From Phytohabitans sp036906915 (GTDB lineage: Bacteria; Actinomycetota; Actinomycetes; Mycobacteriales; Micromonosporaceae), in NCBI RefSeq assembly GCF_036906915.1, contig NZ_JBAKHX010000107.1, positions 1-21,679 on the forward strand: a stretch of DNA of 21,679 nucleotides. The letters are read 5' to 3'. Position numbers and translations under genes: made by a program. Shown in pieces: positions 8,001 through 13,739 of the stretch. The notes below the pieces were generated by a model, which was given only the letters and a program-made list of their open reading frames with translations, did not search any database and was not told the DNA's origin. Position 1 is the stretch's first letter; each line of letters begins with the position of its first letter.

Positions 8001-9974
8001 CAGCGCGGGGGCGAGCCGCTCCCCCACCAACGACGCGGGCAGGCCGGTGGCGGCCTGCAGCAGGCTGACCTCGACGCGGCCGCCGAGGCAGGCCATGACC
8101 TCCAGTAGATCGCGAGTCTCGGGCGGCAGAGCGGCCACCCGGGCTGTCAACAGGTGGGGCAGGTCCAACGCTCCGCCGCTGTGTCGCAATGCGGCAGCGT
8201 CCCATTCCCATCCCTTGTCCGCCGGGCGCAGGACGCCGTCACGGCGCAACGTGTTGAGCAGCTCGACCGTCTCGTAGGGGTTGCCGTTGGTCCGCCGCAG
8301 AAGCGCCTCGGCGAGCTCGTCGACCTCGTCAACCTCCGTCCGGAGCACGTCGGCTACCAACGCCGCTATGCCGGAGGCCGGCAGGTCATCGAGGCGCACC
8401 TGGACCAGTCCGGTGCTCTCCCGCTGCCATCGAGAGATCATGGCGGCCAGGGGCTGGCTGGCGTCGACCTCCCGATGGGCACTGACCAGCAGCAGGCCCT
8501 CGACCGTCTCCTGCCCGCTCAGCACCATGTCGACCAAGCCCAGTGGGGTGCGACCAGCCCACTGGAGGTCGTCGACGAAGAGCACCACCGGCCGCTCGCG
8601 GGAGGCGACGGCGCGCAAGATCTCGAGCGAGTTGCGCTGCGCCCGTGCCTGGGCCGTCATCGGATCGCCCATGTCAGGTCGCACGCGCAGCAGCGTGGCC
8701 AGCTCGGGCGTCACCGCAGTGGCCAGGCCCGCGCTGTGCCCCAACGCGCGCAGGATTCGCGTGCGCGTCTCGGCCAGCGCCTCCTCCGGCAAGGCGAGCA
8801 ACAGCCGGCCCAACGCTCGGAACGCCTGATGCACGCCGTCGAACTCCAGGTCCCGGCGATACTGGTCGAACTTTCCGGACACGAACCAACCACCGCTGGC
8901 CGTCACGACGGGTCGCAGCTCTTCGATCAAGGAGGTTTTGCCCACCCCCGGCGCGCCTGAGACGAGCACACCAGGACATCGGCCGGCTTGAGCCGCAACG
9001 AACGCCGCGCCCAGGGCCGCGATCTCGTCCTCCCGCCCGATGGTCCGCGACGGTGAGCGCAACCGGAGGGGAAAATCTCGCTTGCCGACGTGTATGCGTT
9101 CGGCGGTGCCCTCTCGGACCCACGCCAGGTCGTGGATCAACCCTTCGGCGGTTTGGTAGCGGTTGTCCGGTTCCTTCTCCAGGAGGTGCATGATGATCTC
9201 GGACAGGCCGGCCGGCACGGCCGGATTCACCTCCGCCGGCGGCGCCGGCACGCGGGCGAGGTGGTCGTGAACGAGTTGGAGTGGATCGCCGGCTCCAAAC
9301 GGCGGGCTACCTGTCGCCAACTCGTACAGCGTGGCTCCCACCGCGTACAGGTCGGCGCGCTGGTCCACGGCGCGGCCGGTCCGACCGGTCTGCTCAGGGG
9401 CCAGATACGGCAAGGTTCCAACGATTTCGGTCGGGGCCAGCTCGGCTCGCGTCTGCGAAAACGTCGCGGCTAGAGCGAAATCGATCAGCCAAGGCACCCG
9501 TGTCGGGCCGCTTACGATGATGTTCGCCGGACTGATGTCGGTATGCATTACGCCTCGCTGATGCATACCCGCGATGGCCCGCGCCAGGCCCAGAGCAAGA
9601 GCGATCAAGTCAGCGGGGGGCCACGGTGTCGGCGTCCGGTCGAGCGAAATACCACCGACATCCGCAAGCAGGATGGCGCCGGGTCGCGCCGGTGGGGTCG
9701 CCAACTGGACGATACCCGGAAGCCCAGACAGCAGGCTCAGGATCTCTAGCTCGCGCCGTAAGCGCTGGTCCGCGTCCGGACCCCACGGCTCCTTGCTGAC
9801 CACACTGCCACCCGGAACGAACAGCCGTGTCACACGGCTACGGGCGCTTTCGTGTAAGAGCGTCGCCTTAGCACCGGGCTCGCGTTGATCATTTATCACC
9901 GCTATGCCGTTGCCTCCATCCCCCGGATTGGATTCGCACGTCTCCAGCGGCGTCCGGTGCGACCCAAGACCCAC
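5007..9974 (-). CDS. Kinase-like / AAA-STAND ATPase / helical-repeat / GAF / GGDEF diguanylate cyclase fusion
   Basis: This is a 1655-aa multidomain sensor. The kinase-like domain (about 35-290) has Lys61 in VVSK, HTD in place of HRD (Asp146, Asn151), DFA in place of DFG (Asp165), and APE at 192-194; a glycine-rich loop is not recognisable. The AAA/STAND ATPase (about 312-600) has Walker A GAPGVGKT (340-347) and Walker B VVLFVDD (463-469). A long alpha-helical, TPR-like region spans about 700-1270. A GAF domain lies at about 1310-1460 and a coiled segment before 1488. The GGDEF domain (about 1488-1650) has an intact GGEEF active site (1566-1570). The inhibitory RxxD site is absent (PAGH instead). 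It should make cyclic di-GMP in response to an unknown input, in the cytoplasm because no membrane segment is seen. The GTG at 9974 lacks a clear ribosome site; a GTG at 9899, with GGAGG 13 bases upstream, is an alternative. The gene is convergent with the FadR-type regulator and divergent from the STAS gene. Confidence 0.93.
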   Translation of the reverse strand: MGLGSHRTPLETCESNPGDGGNGIAVINDQREPGAKATLLHESARSRVTRLFVPGGSVVSKEPWGPDADQRLRRELEILSLLSGLPGIVQLATPPARPGAILLADVGGISLDRTPTPWPPADLIALALGLARAIAGMHQRGVMHTDISPANIIVSGPTRVPWLIDFALAATFSQTRAELAPTEIVGTLPYLAPEQTGRTGRAVDQRADLYAVGATLYELATGSPPFGAGDPLQLVHDHLARVPAPPAEVNPAVPAGLSEIIMHLLEKEPDNRYQTAEGLIHDLAWVREGTAERIHVGKRDFPLRLRSPSRTIGREDEIAALGAAFVAAQAGRCPGVLVSGAPGVGKTSLIEELRPVVTASGGWFVSGKFDQYRRDLEFDGVHQAFRALGRLLLALPEEALAETRTRILRALGHSAGLATAVTPELATLLRVRPDMGDPMTAQARAQRNSLEILRAVASRERPVVLFVDDLQWAGRTPLGLVDMVLSGQETVEGLLLVSAHREVDASQPLAAMISRWQRESTGLVQVRLDDLPASGIAALVADVLRTEVDEVDELAEALLRRTNGNPYETVELLNTLRRDGVLRPADKGWEWDAAALRHSGGALDLPHLLTARVAALPPETRDLLEVMACLGGRVEVSLLQAATGLPASLVGERLAPALDDGLLVMEPGQEALRFRHDRVWEGALEYLTPERRRAVRMRLAGRLALRPELYAIAAQQYLHLVDAVRDPGERRRVIGLFQRAAEQARLVSNYPAMQGLLSAAVRLADSGDAALLIELHTGRLEALYGLGCLDEADEVYQIIDGLAADPVQRTVATVVQVASLANRSRPAEAIALGIDMLGRLGVPMPPAERMAAEVDRDLDALYLWLDRATEADDLARPEITDPSLLAAAALINRMLPPAFQSDPDAMVWLVLQAVRMWAEHGPARSLVGPVAHLPFGTTRRRQDYRTGYRLLRRVLAVSEARGYEPDTAQARFLYAFIAGHWFAPLEECVAQARRAWEGLLQGGDVQNACWTANVLVYALLDCAPTLDAYVPEVEAALGIARRTGNDHSAQLTQPYAWLLSTLRGTQADGLDGDAAHAGQPDGNPTVASNIHVMRALAAALLDDPVQLERHSEAATALLPFIENLYLSVAAYLTRALSLAGRVRTADPGSREHASLLAELDSVAAWWVARAADAPANFQHLASLVEAERAWATGDFRAAVSAFDAAQRDASARQRPWHQAFIAERAARFHLAQGLEHTGHRLLADACRAYSDWGAVAKVNQLRQANPDLIVADGTRILPALGSGGYAPAHRASIMTGTIDLIGILAASQALSSETTLDGLRQRVVDVLSAMTGATGVQLLLWDAGNDTWRMPAGASETATISLDEAVERRLIPLSAVRYVERTREALLVGDAVADDRFARDPYFHDHGCCSLLVVPIVNRGVPQALLMLENRLIREAFSIERLDGLMLIAGQLAVSLDNALVYASLERKVAERTRQLAIANERLERLSLTDPLTGLANRRRFEEALNTEWDRAIWAGSPLALAMVDVDHFKRYNDHYGHPAGDECLQRVGSLLKRHSPAGHLVARYGGEEFAIIMPDTGAGPAAEFAEHLRAAVLALAVPHPMVADRVVTASIGVAAAIPSPGTTADQLIEQADVELYRAKRAGRNRVKVAGHAAG

Positions 9975-10013
9975 GACTCAAGAGCACGATAAGCCTACAA
10001 TCGCGCCATCGTT

Positions 10014-10029
10014 CACGTAATTCAACGTG
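10014..10029. repeat. Inverted repeat CACGT-N6-ACGTG upstream of the kinase/GGDEF gene
   Basis: Five-base arms around a 6-base AT-rich centre lie about 40 bases upstream of the annotated kinase/GGDEF start. It could be an operator near that promoter. No clear -35/-10 pair could be assigned. Confidence 0.3.
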
Positions 10030-10083
10030 CGCAGAAAAGTATTCTCGTCTTGCTGGCGTCGACCGGCGTCATCAACGTGTCGT

Positions 10084-10097
10084 TCTGGCCGGCCAGA
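10084..10097. repeat. Perfect 14-bp palindrome between the kinase/GGDEF and STAS genes
   Basis: TCTGGCCGGCCAGA is a perfect palindrome with no spacer, located between the two divergent signalling genes. A dimeric regulator site is possible. There is no match to a consensus I can name. Confidence 0.35.
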
Positions 10098-10153
10098 GTC
10101 ACCAGGTGGGCCGCGCGACGGGAACTACTACGCCCCTTTCAACCGATATAGAT

Positions 10154-10170
10154 GTATATATACTCTTTAA
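10154..10170 (+). promoter_or_regulatory. AT-rich leaderless-type promoter of the STAS gene
   Basis: TATACT (10159-10164) is followed by six bases and then the ATG at 10171, which is the spacing of actinobacterial leaderless genes. No ribosome site precedes the ATG. A perfect palindrome GTATATATAC (10154-10163) overlaps the -10. No strong -35 is visible. Confidence 0.5.
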
Positions 10171-10458
10171 ATGCCGTTGCTGACGTGTCGGGTCGAGGTA
10201 CGCGGGAACGCTGTCCACCTGATCGCCTCCGGGCGCCTCGACGGCACCACCGGCAAAGACTTCGAGCTCGCGGTCCGAAGCGTGCTCACCGGCCTACCGC
10301 ACCTCCTCGTCCTGGATCTCACCGAGATCGAGGGGTTCTCGACGGAGGGCGCCGCCGCCCTCGGCGACGCCGTAGGTCTCGCGTCCATGGCGCGTGTGAG
10401 CGTGTTCGTCCTGCCCAGCCGCGCGGTGCTGAGGCAGCTGGACTCGCACGGCGAGTGA
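10171..10458 (+). CDS. STAS-domain protein (anti-sigma-factor-antagonist-like)
   Basis: This is a 95-aa single STAS domain: beta strands around VEVRGNAVHLIASGRL, a central LLVLDLTEIEGFSTEGAAAL segment, and a final strand VSVFVLPS. In SpoIIAA-like antagonists the phosphorylated serine sits in a DSSG motif. The corresponding residues here are Ser57-Thr58-Glu59-Gly60, so Thr58 could be the acceptor and the preceding Asp is missing. Such proteins work in partner-switching control of sigma factors or as regulatory subunits. Neither an anti-sigma kinase nor a sigma factor is adjacent; the neighbour is the divergent kinase/GGDEF protein. The protein is slightly short at its C-terminus, and the same frame stays open for another 47 codons past the TGA. 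Confidence 0.75.
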   Translation: MPLLTCRVEVRGNAVHLIASGRLDGTTGKDFELAVRSVLTGLPHLLVLDLTEIEGFSTEGAAALGDAVGLASMARVSVFVLPSRAVLRQLDSHGE

Positions 10459-10494
10459 CACGCGGAGGCGATCCGCGCGTCGAAGGAGGCGGCG

Positions 10495-10602
10495 ATGCTT
10501 GGGAGATTGCCAGATTGTTTTCGCTCCATCAAGAGGGAATCTTCGATATCTCCATTGAGCCCGGCTTTCGATCGCGGGACTATCGACAGCGGGTTCCCAT
10601 AA
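10495..10602 (+). CDS. Possible 35-aa small ORF or C-terminal remnant of the STAS gene
   Basis: An ATG with a near-perfect Shine-Dalgarno (AAGGAGG, 5-base spacing) starts a short frame ending in TAA. It is in the same frame as the upstream STAS gene, with one TGA between. It could be a genuine small protein or the tail of a longer ancestral STAS protein. The peptide resembles no family I know, and its codon use is not clearly coding. Confidence 0.2.
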   Translation: MLGRLPDCFRSIKRESSISPLSPAFDRGTIDSGFP

Positions 10603-10635
10603 CACTTTCTGCGACCAAGAAGAATGGCAAGCGCG

Positions 10636-10654
10636 AGATCCTGCGGATCTTTGT
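10636..10654 (+). terminator. Possible intrinsic terminator after the STAS gene
   Basis: AGATCC and GGATCT pair perfectly around a TGC loop and are followed by TTTGTT. The stem is only 6 bp, but the T-rich tail is unusual for this high-GC DNA. Confidence 0.35.
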
Positions 10655-10773
10655 TATGTGTCGTGTCGCCGCGGACCAGCTCGGTGCCCTCGTCCCGGCT
10701 CAGCCGCAAGCCGCCACGACGAGTGGCAGATACCGGCCGTCCTCGGCACGGAACGACACACAGTCGGCGTCGG

Positions 10774-11796
10774 TCACGGCGGCGGCGCGATGGACTTGCG
10801 CCGGCGCAAAGGCATCGGCACCAGGCATGGCACGGCGGTGTGGCCATCCAGGAGCAGCTCGACGGCTCGGCGCCCCATCTGCTCGTGTGGCAGTGCGGCG
10901 GTGGTCAGGCCCGGCCGCAGCCAGGCCGCGATCGGGTCGTCGTCGAACGCGACCACCGAGATGTCGCCCGGAACACTGAGCCCCGCGTCGGCGATGGCCT
11001 GGTAGGCGCCGAACGCGAGCCGGTCGTTCATGCAGATGACGGCGGTGGGCCCGGTCGGCCTACGCAGCAGCGAACGGATCGCACGGTATCCGAACTCGGG
11101 CAACCACTCCTGGCAGAAGGCGTCGGCGAAGACTGTCCTGCCCGCTTCGGCGAGCGTGGCGCGGATGCCGCGCATGCGGGACTCGGCGGCGATTGAGACC
11201 TCGGCGTTGCGTTCCTTGAGCCTGTTGCGGCCGATCACGGCGATCCGGTCGTGATGGCCCTGCTGGAGCAGCGCCGTGGTGACGCTCCGGCCGGCCTGTT
11301 CGTCGTCCGGCAGCACGCAGGGCAGATCATCCGGTCCGATCGCGTTGAGCAGGACCGCCGGGCCGGTCAGCAGGGCCGGGGGCACCGTCAGCTGGCGGGA
11401 CTGCATCGCGGCGTAGATGACGCCGTCGACCTGGCGGTCCAGCATCGCCTCGATCGCGAACTGCTCGAAGGCGGCATCGCCCTGCGTCTCGGCGATGAGC
11501 AGCACGTGGTCGCGCTCGCGGGCGGCGTCCAGCGCGCCGCGGATCAGCCCGCTGGCGAAGCGGGTGGTGGCGACGATGTCGGATACGAAGGCGATGGTGG
11601 CGGTCTTGCGGGTGCGTAGGCTTCGTGCGGCGATGTTGGGTCGGTAGCCGAGTTCCTCGGCGGCCTTGAAGACGCGCTGGTGTGCCTCGGCCGACAACCG
11701 GGTGCCCTCCCGGCCGTTGAGGACCATCGACGCGGCCGTCTTCGACAGGCCCGCGCGGCGCGCCACGTCCGCCAGGGTCACTCTGTCGCGGCCCAT
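10774..11796 (-). CDS. LacI-family transcriptional regulator
   Basis: The 340-aa protein has an N-terminal LacI helix-turn-helix (about 6-27: VTLADVARRAGLSKTAASMV), a hinge helix around NIAARSL (54-60) and a periplasmic-binding-protein-like effector domain to the end (IAFVSDI near the start, VICMNDRLAFGAY and ISVVAFDDDPIA towards the end). The ATG at 11796 is chosen because GGAGG lies 5 bases upstream and it gives the canonical N-terminus. The family normally represses sugar-uptake and glycosidase operons and is released by a sugar. It sits 71 bases after the ruined sugar-permease genes on the same strand and is the only intact gene of that unit. A LacI-like palindrome lies just upstream of its start, which suggests autoregulation. 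Confidence 0.93.
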   Translation of the reverse strand: MGRDRVTLADVARRAGLSKTAASMVLNGREGTRLSAEAHQRVFKAAEELGYRPNIAARSLRTRKTATIAFVSDIVATTRFASGLIRGALDAARERDHVLLIAETQGDAAFEQFAIEAMLDRQVDGVIYAAMQSRQLTVPPALLTGPAVLLNAIGPDDLPCVLPDDEQAGRSVTTALLQQGHHDRIAVIGRNRLKERNAEVSIAAESRMRGIRATLAEAGRTVFADAFCQEWLPEFGYRAIRSLLRRPTGPTAVICMNDRLAFGAYQAIADAGLSVPGDISVVAFDDDPIAAWLRPGLTTAALPHEQMGRRAVELLLDGHTAVPCLVPMPLRRRKSIAPPP

Positions 11797-11817
11797 CAGT
11801 CCTCCGGGTGGCGGTCG

Positions 11818-11831
11818 GGATATCGCTTTCC
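11818..11831. promoter_or_regulatory. Candidate LacI-family operator upstream of the regulator
   Basis: GGAAAGCGATATCC (minus strand) is a 14-base imperfect palindrome with the central CG typical of LacI-family sites; five of seven positions are symmetric. It ends 21 bases before the LacI start codon, well placed for autoregulation. Confidence 0.4.
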
Positions 11832-11867
11832 ACAACATCATGCCCGCCGCGGCACCGGTTGCGTGAG

Positions 11868-12564
11868 TCAGCCCTGGAAGGCACCCAGCACCCCGGCCAT
11901 GGTGCGCTTGCTGGAGTCGTCGACCAGCACGATGGCGAGCAGGAACTGGTTCCAGGTCCACAGAACAGCAGGATGGTCAGGGAAGCGATCGCTGGCCGGG
12001 CCAGGGGACCTGTACCCGCCAGAACAGCTGCCACGTGTTGCTGCCGTCGACGCGGGCGGCGTCGGCGAGTTCCCCCGGGACGTTGACGAAGTGGGCACGC
12101 ATCCAGAAGACGGCGAAGGGCATGTAGAGGCCGATCAGCGGCAGAATGATCGCCCACCGGGTGTTGAGCAGTCCCAGCTCCTGCACCTGGTAGTAGATGG
12201 GCGTGATCACGGCCTCGAACGGCAGGGTGAGACCGAGCAGGAATAGCAGGAAGACGAACCGGCCGCCGGGTACGCGCAGGTGGCCGAGGCCGAAGCCGGC
12301 CATGGTGGCGATCAGCACCGAGACGGGCACGACGCCGGCAACGATGAGCACGCTGGAGCGCAGGAGCGCCGCCATGTTGGCGACGTTGAACGCGTCGACG
12401 AAGTTGCCCCACTGCGGGTCGGTGGGCCAGGCCAGACCGGTAGGCACGGTGCCGCGCGGCTGTAGGGCCGCCGACAGCATGCTGAGAAACGGCAGCAGCG
12501 TTACCGCGATCAGGGCGATCAGGAAGACGCGGCCGGTGAGCTGTTCGCGGCGGGTCAGGTTCAT
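11868..12564 (-). pseudogene. Broken ABC sugar permease 2 (MalG/CUT1-type)
   Basis: The ATG at 12564 overlaps the stop of permease 1 by 4 bases (ATGA). The first about 190 residues are a normal CUT1 permease: first membrane helix VFLIALIAVTLLPFLSML, further helices, and the ATP-subunit contact loop DAARVDGSNTWQLFWRVQVP. The frame then shifts. A second frame gives LARPAIASLTILLF, and a third gives TWNQFLLAIVLVDDSSKRTM. It then ends at GAFQG with a TGA. Two frameshifts and a missing C-terminal helix make a working protein unlikely. In family members this is a membrane subunit importing sugars with permease 1, a binding protein and a shared MsiK-like ATPase. Confidence 0.88.
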
Positions 12565-13381
12565 CCCTTGTCCTCCCGGGTGAGCCGCTGGATGGGCAGC
12601 ACGCAGATGAGTACCAGCGCCATCAGTACGACGCCGAGGGCGGAGGCGAGGCCGACCTGGCGCTGGGCGAAGGCCAGCCGGTAGATCTCCAGGCCGGGCA
12701 CGGTGGTCTGCAAGCCCGGGCCGCCGCCGGTGGCGATGTAGACGATGTCGAAGCTGGCCAGGGCCGCGATGACGGTGACGGTGAGGCAGACGCCAATCTC
12801 CTGGCGCAGGCTGGGCAGCGTGATGGCGAAGAACTCGCGGATCGGTCCGGCGCCGTCGAGGCGGGCCGACTCGTACAGCGCTGGGTCGATCTTGCTCATG
12901 CCGGTGATCAGCAGGATCGTGCACAGGCCCAGCAGGACCCACGCGCCGATGAGGCCGACGGCAGGCAGGGCGGTGTCGAACTCGCCGAGCCATGCGCGCG
13001 CCAGCCCACCCAGGCCGATGCCGCGCAGTACCTGATTGACCAGGCCCGTGGAGGACAGCAGCCAGCTCCACGCGATGCCGGCCGCGACCAGCGGGATGAA
13101 GGTCGCGGTCGGTGAAGACCGACGTAGTTGGACAGGCCGGCCCAGCGGGCCACGCCGATGCCGTTCCAGTGGTAGAGCGAGTACTGGAACGTCAGAGCCA
13201 GCGGCCGCAGTACGAAGACGGCGTACATCACCAGGGCGGGCAGCACCCACAGCCAGCCGCTCCATCGGGCGAGGCGGGGCCACCGGCGCCGGCCGAACGG
13301 CGCGGACGCCGGGCGGACCGGGCGGGCCGGCCCGGAGAGGCCGGCCCGCTGGGCTGTCACGCTGCCGGGGGCAGTCGTCAC
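12561..13381 (-). pseudogene. Broken ABC sugar permease 1 (MalF/CUT1-type) with internal deletion
   Basis: A GTG at 13381 overlaps the stop of the solute-binding-protein remnant (GTGA). The N-terminal part is intact (hydrophobic helix LWVLPALVMYAVFVLRPLAL, then YSLYHWNGIG and LSNYVG). Around 13110-13125 the frame shifts through FTDRDL into FIPLVAAGIAWSW. Family members have roughly 50-60 more residues between these blocks, so helices 2-3 appear deleted. The rest is normal, including the EAA loop ESARLDGAGPIREFFAITLP and the last helix. The stop overlaps the permease 2 start. The gap estimate comes from knowledge of the family, not an alignment. Confidence 0.88.
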
Positions 13382-13575
13382 CGGGACAGTTCCTTCTCGT
13401 ACTCGGTCTGGACGGCCTTGACGTATCCCTCGGGGGTCTGCTGGCCCACGACGAGCTTCTGCCTCTCCGGGGTGATGGCGGAGGCAAAGATCGCGCCGGT
13501 CGCGTTGGCGGTGAAGTCCACCGCGCCGTTCTCCGCGCCGAGTTGCGCGGGGGGCTTGGCCGTGTTACCCGAACG
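13378..13575 (-). pseudogene. C-terminal remnant of an ABC sugar-binding protein
   Basis: An open frame of about 65 residues ends in TPEGYVKAVQTEYEKELSR and TGA. It has the typical C-terminus of family-1 solute-binding proteins (a helix with ...VQTEYEKEL) and the correct operon position before permease 1. An in-frame TAA at 13576-13578 and loss of similarity show that the N-terminal 350 or so residues, including the lipoprotein signal, are missing. The upstream operon promoter was presumably lost with them. Confidence 0.75.
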
Positions 13576-13739
13576 TTACTTGCCATCGACGACTTTGGTT
13601 GGGCTTAATTCGTTAAGGTTCGATAGCAAACGCGGTGCCAGCCTCGGCGGGCCGGTGCCGTGTCTACCCCAACGCGCACCGGTCTTCGGCGAGCCGCTGC
13701 GAGTTTCTGGCCTGTCCCCACCAGCGGAGGAGTTCCTTC
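13564..13739 (+). promoter_or_regulatory. Leader and upstream region of the giant ThuA gene
   Basis: This stretch holds two GTTAC direct repeats (13564-13568 and 13575-13579, 11-bp phasing) and a CTTAA-N4-TTAAG inverted repeat (13604-13617). The only possible promoter is weak: TTGGGC, 17 bases, GATAGC (ending near 13626). This would give a leader of about 100 bases. No conserved RNA structure could be recognised. Confidence 0.3.
13726..13732 (+). promoter_or_regulatory. Strong ribosome binding site setting the GTG start of the giant ThuA protein
   Basis: GGAGGAG lies 7 bases before the GTG at 13740. The frame is open further upstream, to about 13635, but that part lacks a ribosome site and would bury the signal peptide. 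Confidence 0.8.

Larger units (their letters stand above)
10459..10773. other. Intergenic region between the STAS gene and the LacI-type regulator
   Basis: No recognisable gene is present. Part of it (about 10495-10670) is less GC-rich than its surroundings. An ATG at 10495 with an excellent AAGGAGG site 5 bases upstream opens a 35-codon frame to TAA at 10602, in phase with the STAS gene. No family is recognised for the peptide. A small hairpin follows at 10636-10650. Confidence 0.4.

Noticed and set aside
5019..9888. Many plus-strand frames of 80-320 codons opposite the kinase/GGDEF gene
   Set aside because: All lie antisense to one continuous 1655-codon frame with recognisable domains from end to end.
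5007..9974. Possible frameshift joining separate kinase and cyclase genes
   Set aside because: The frame is continuous, with no internal stop and with recognisable domains throughout, so it is one gene as sequenced.
10152..10979. Plus-strand 275-codon frame spanning the STAS gene and the intergenic region
   Set aside because: The wrong frame for the STAS domain, basic low-complexity sequence in most of it, and overlap with the LacI gene end. Only a short stretch looks different in composition and it matches no family.
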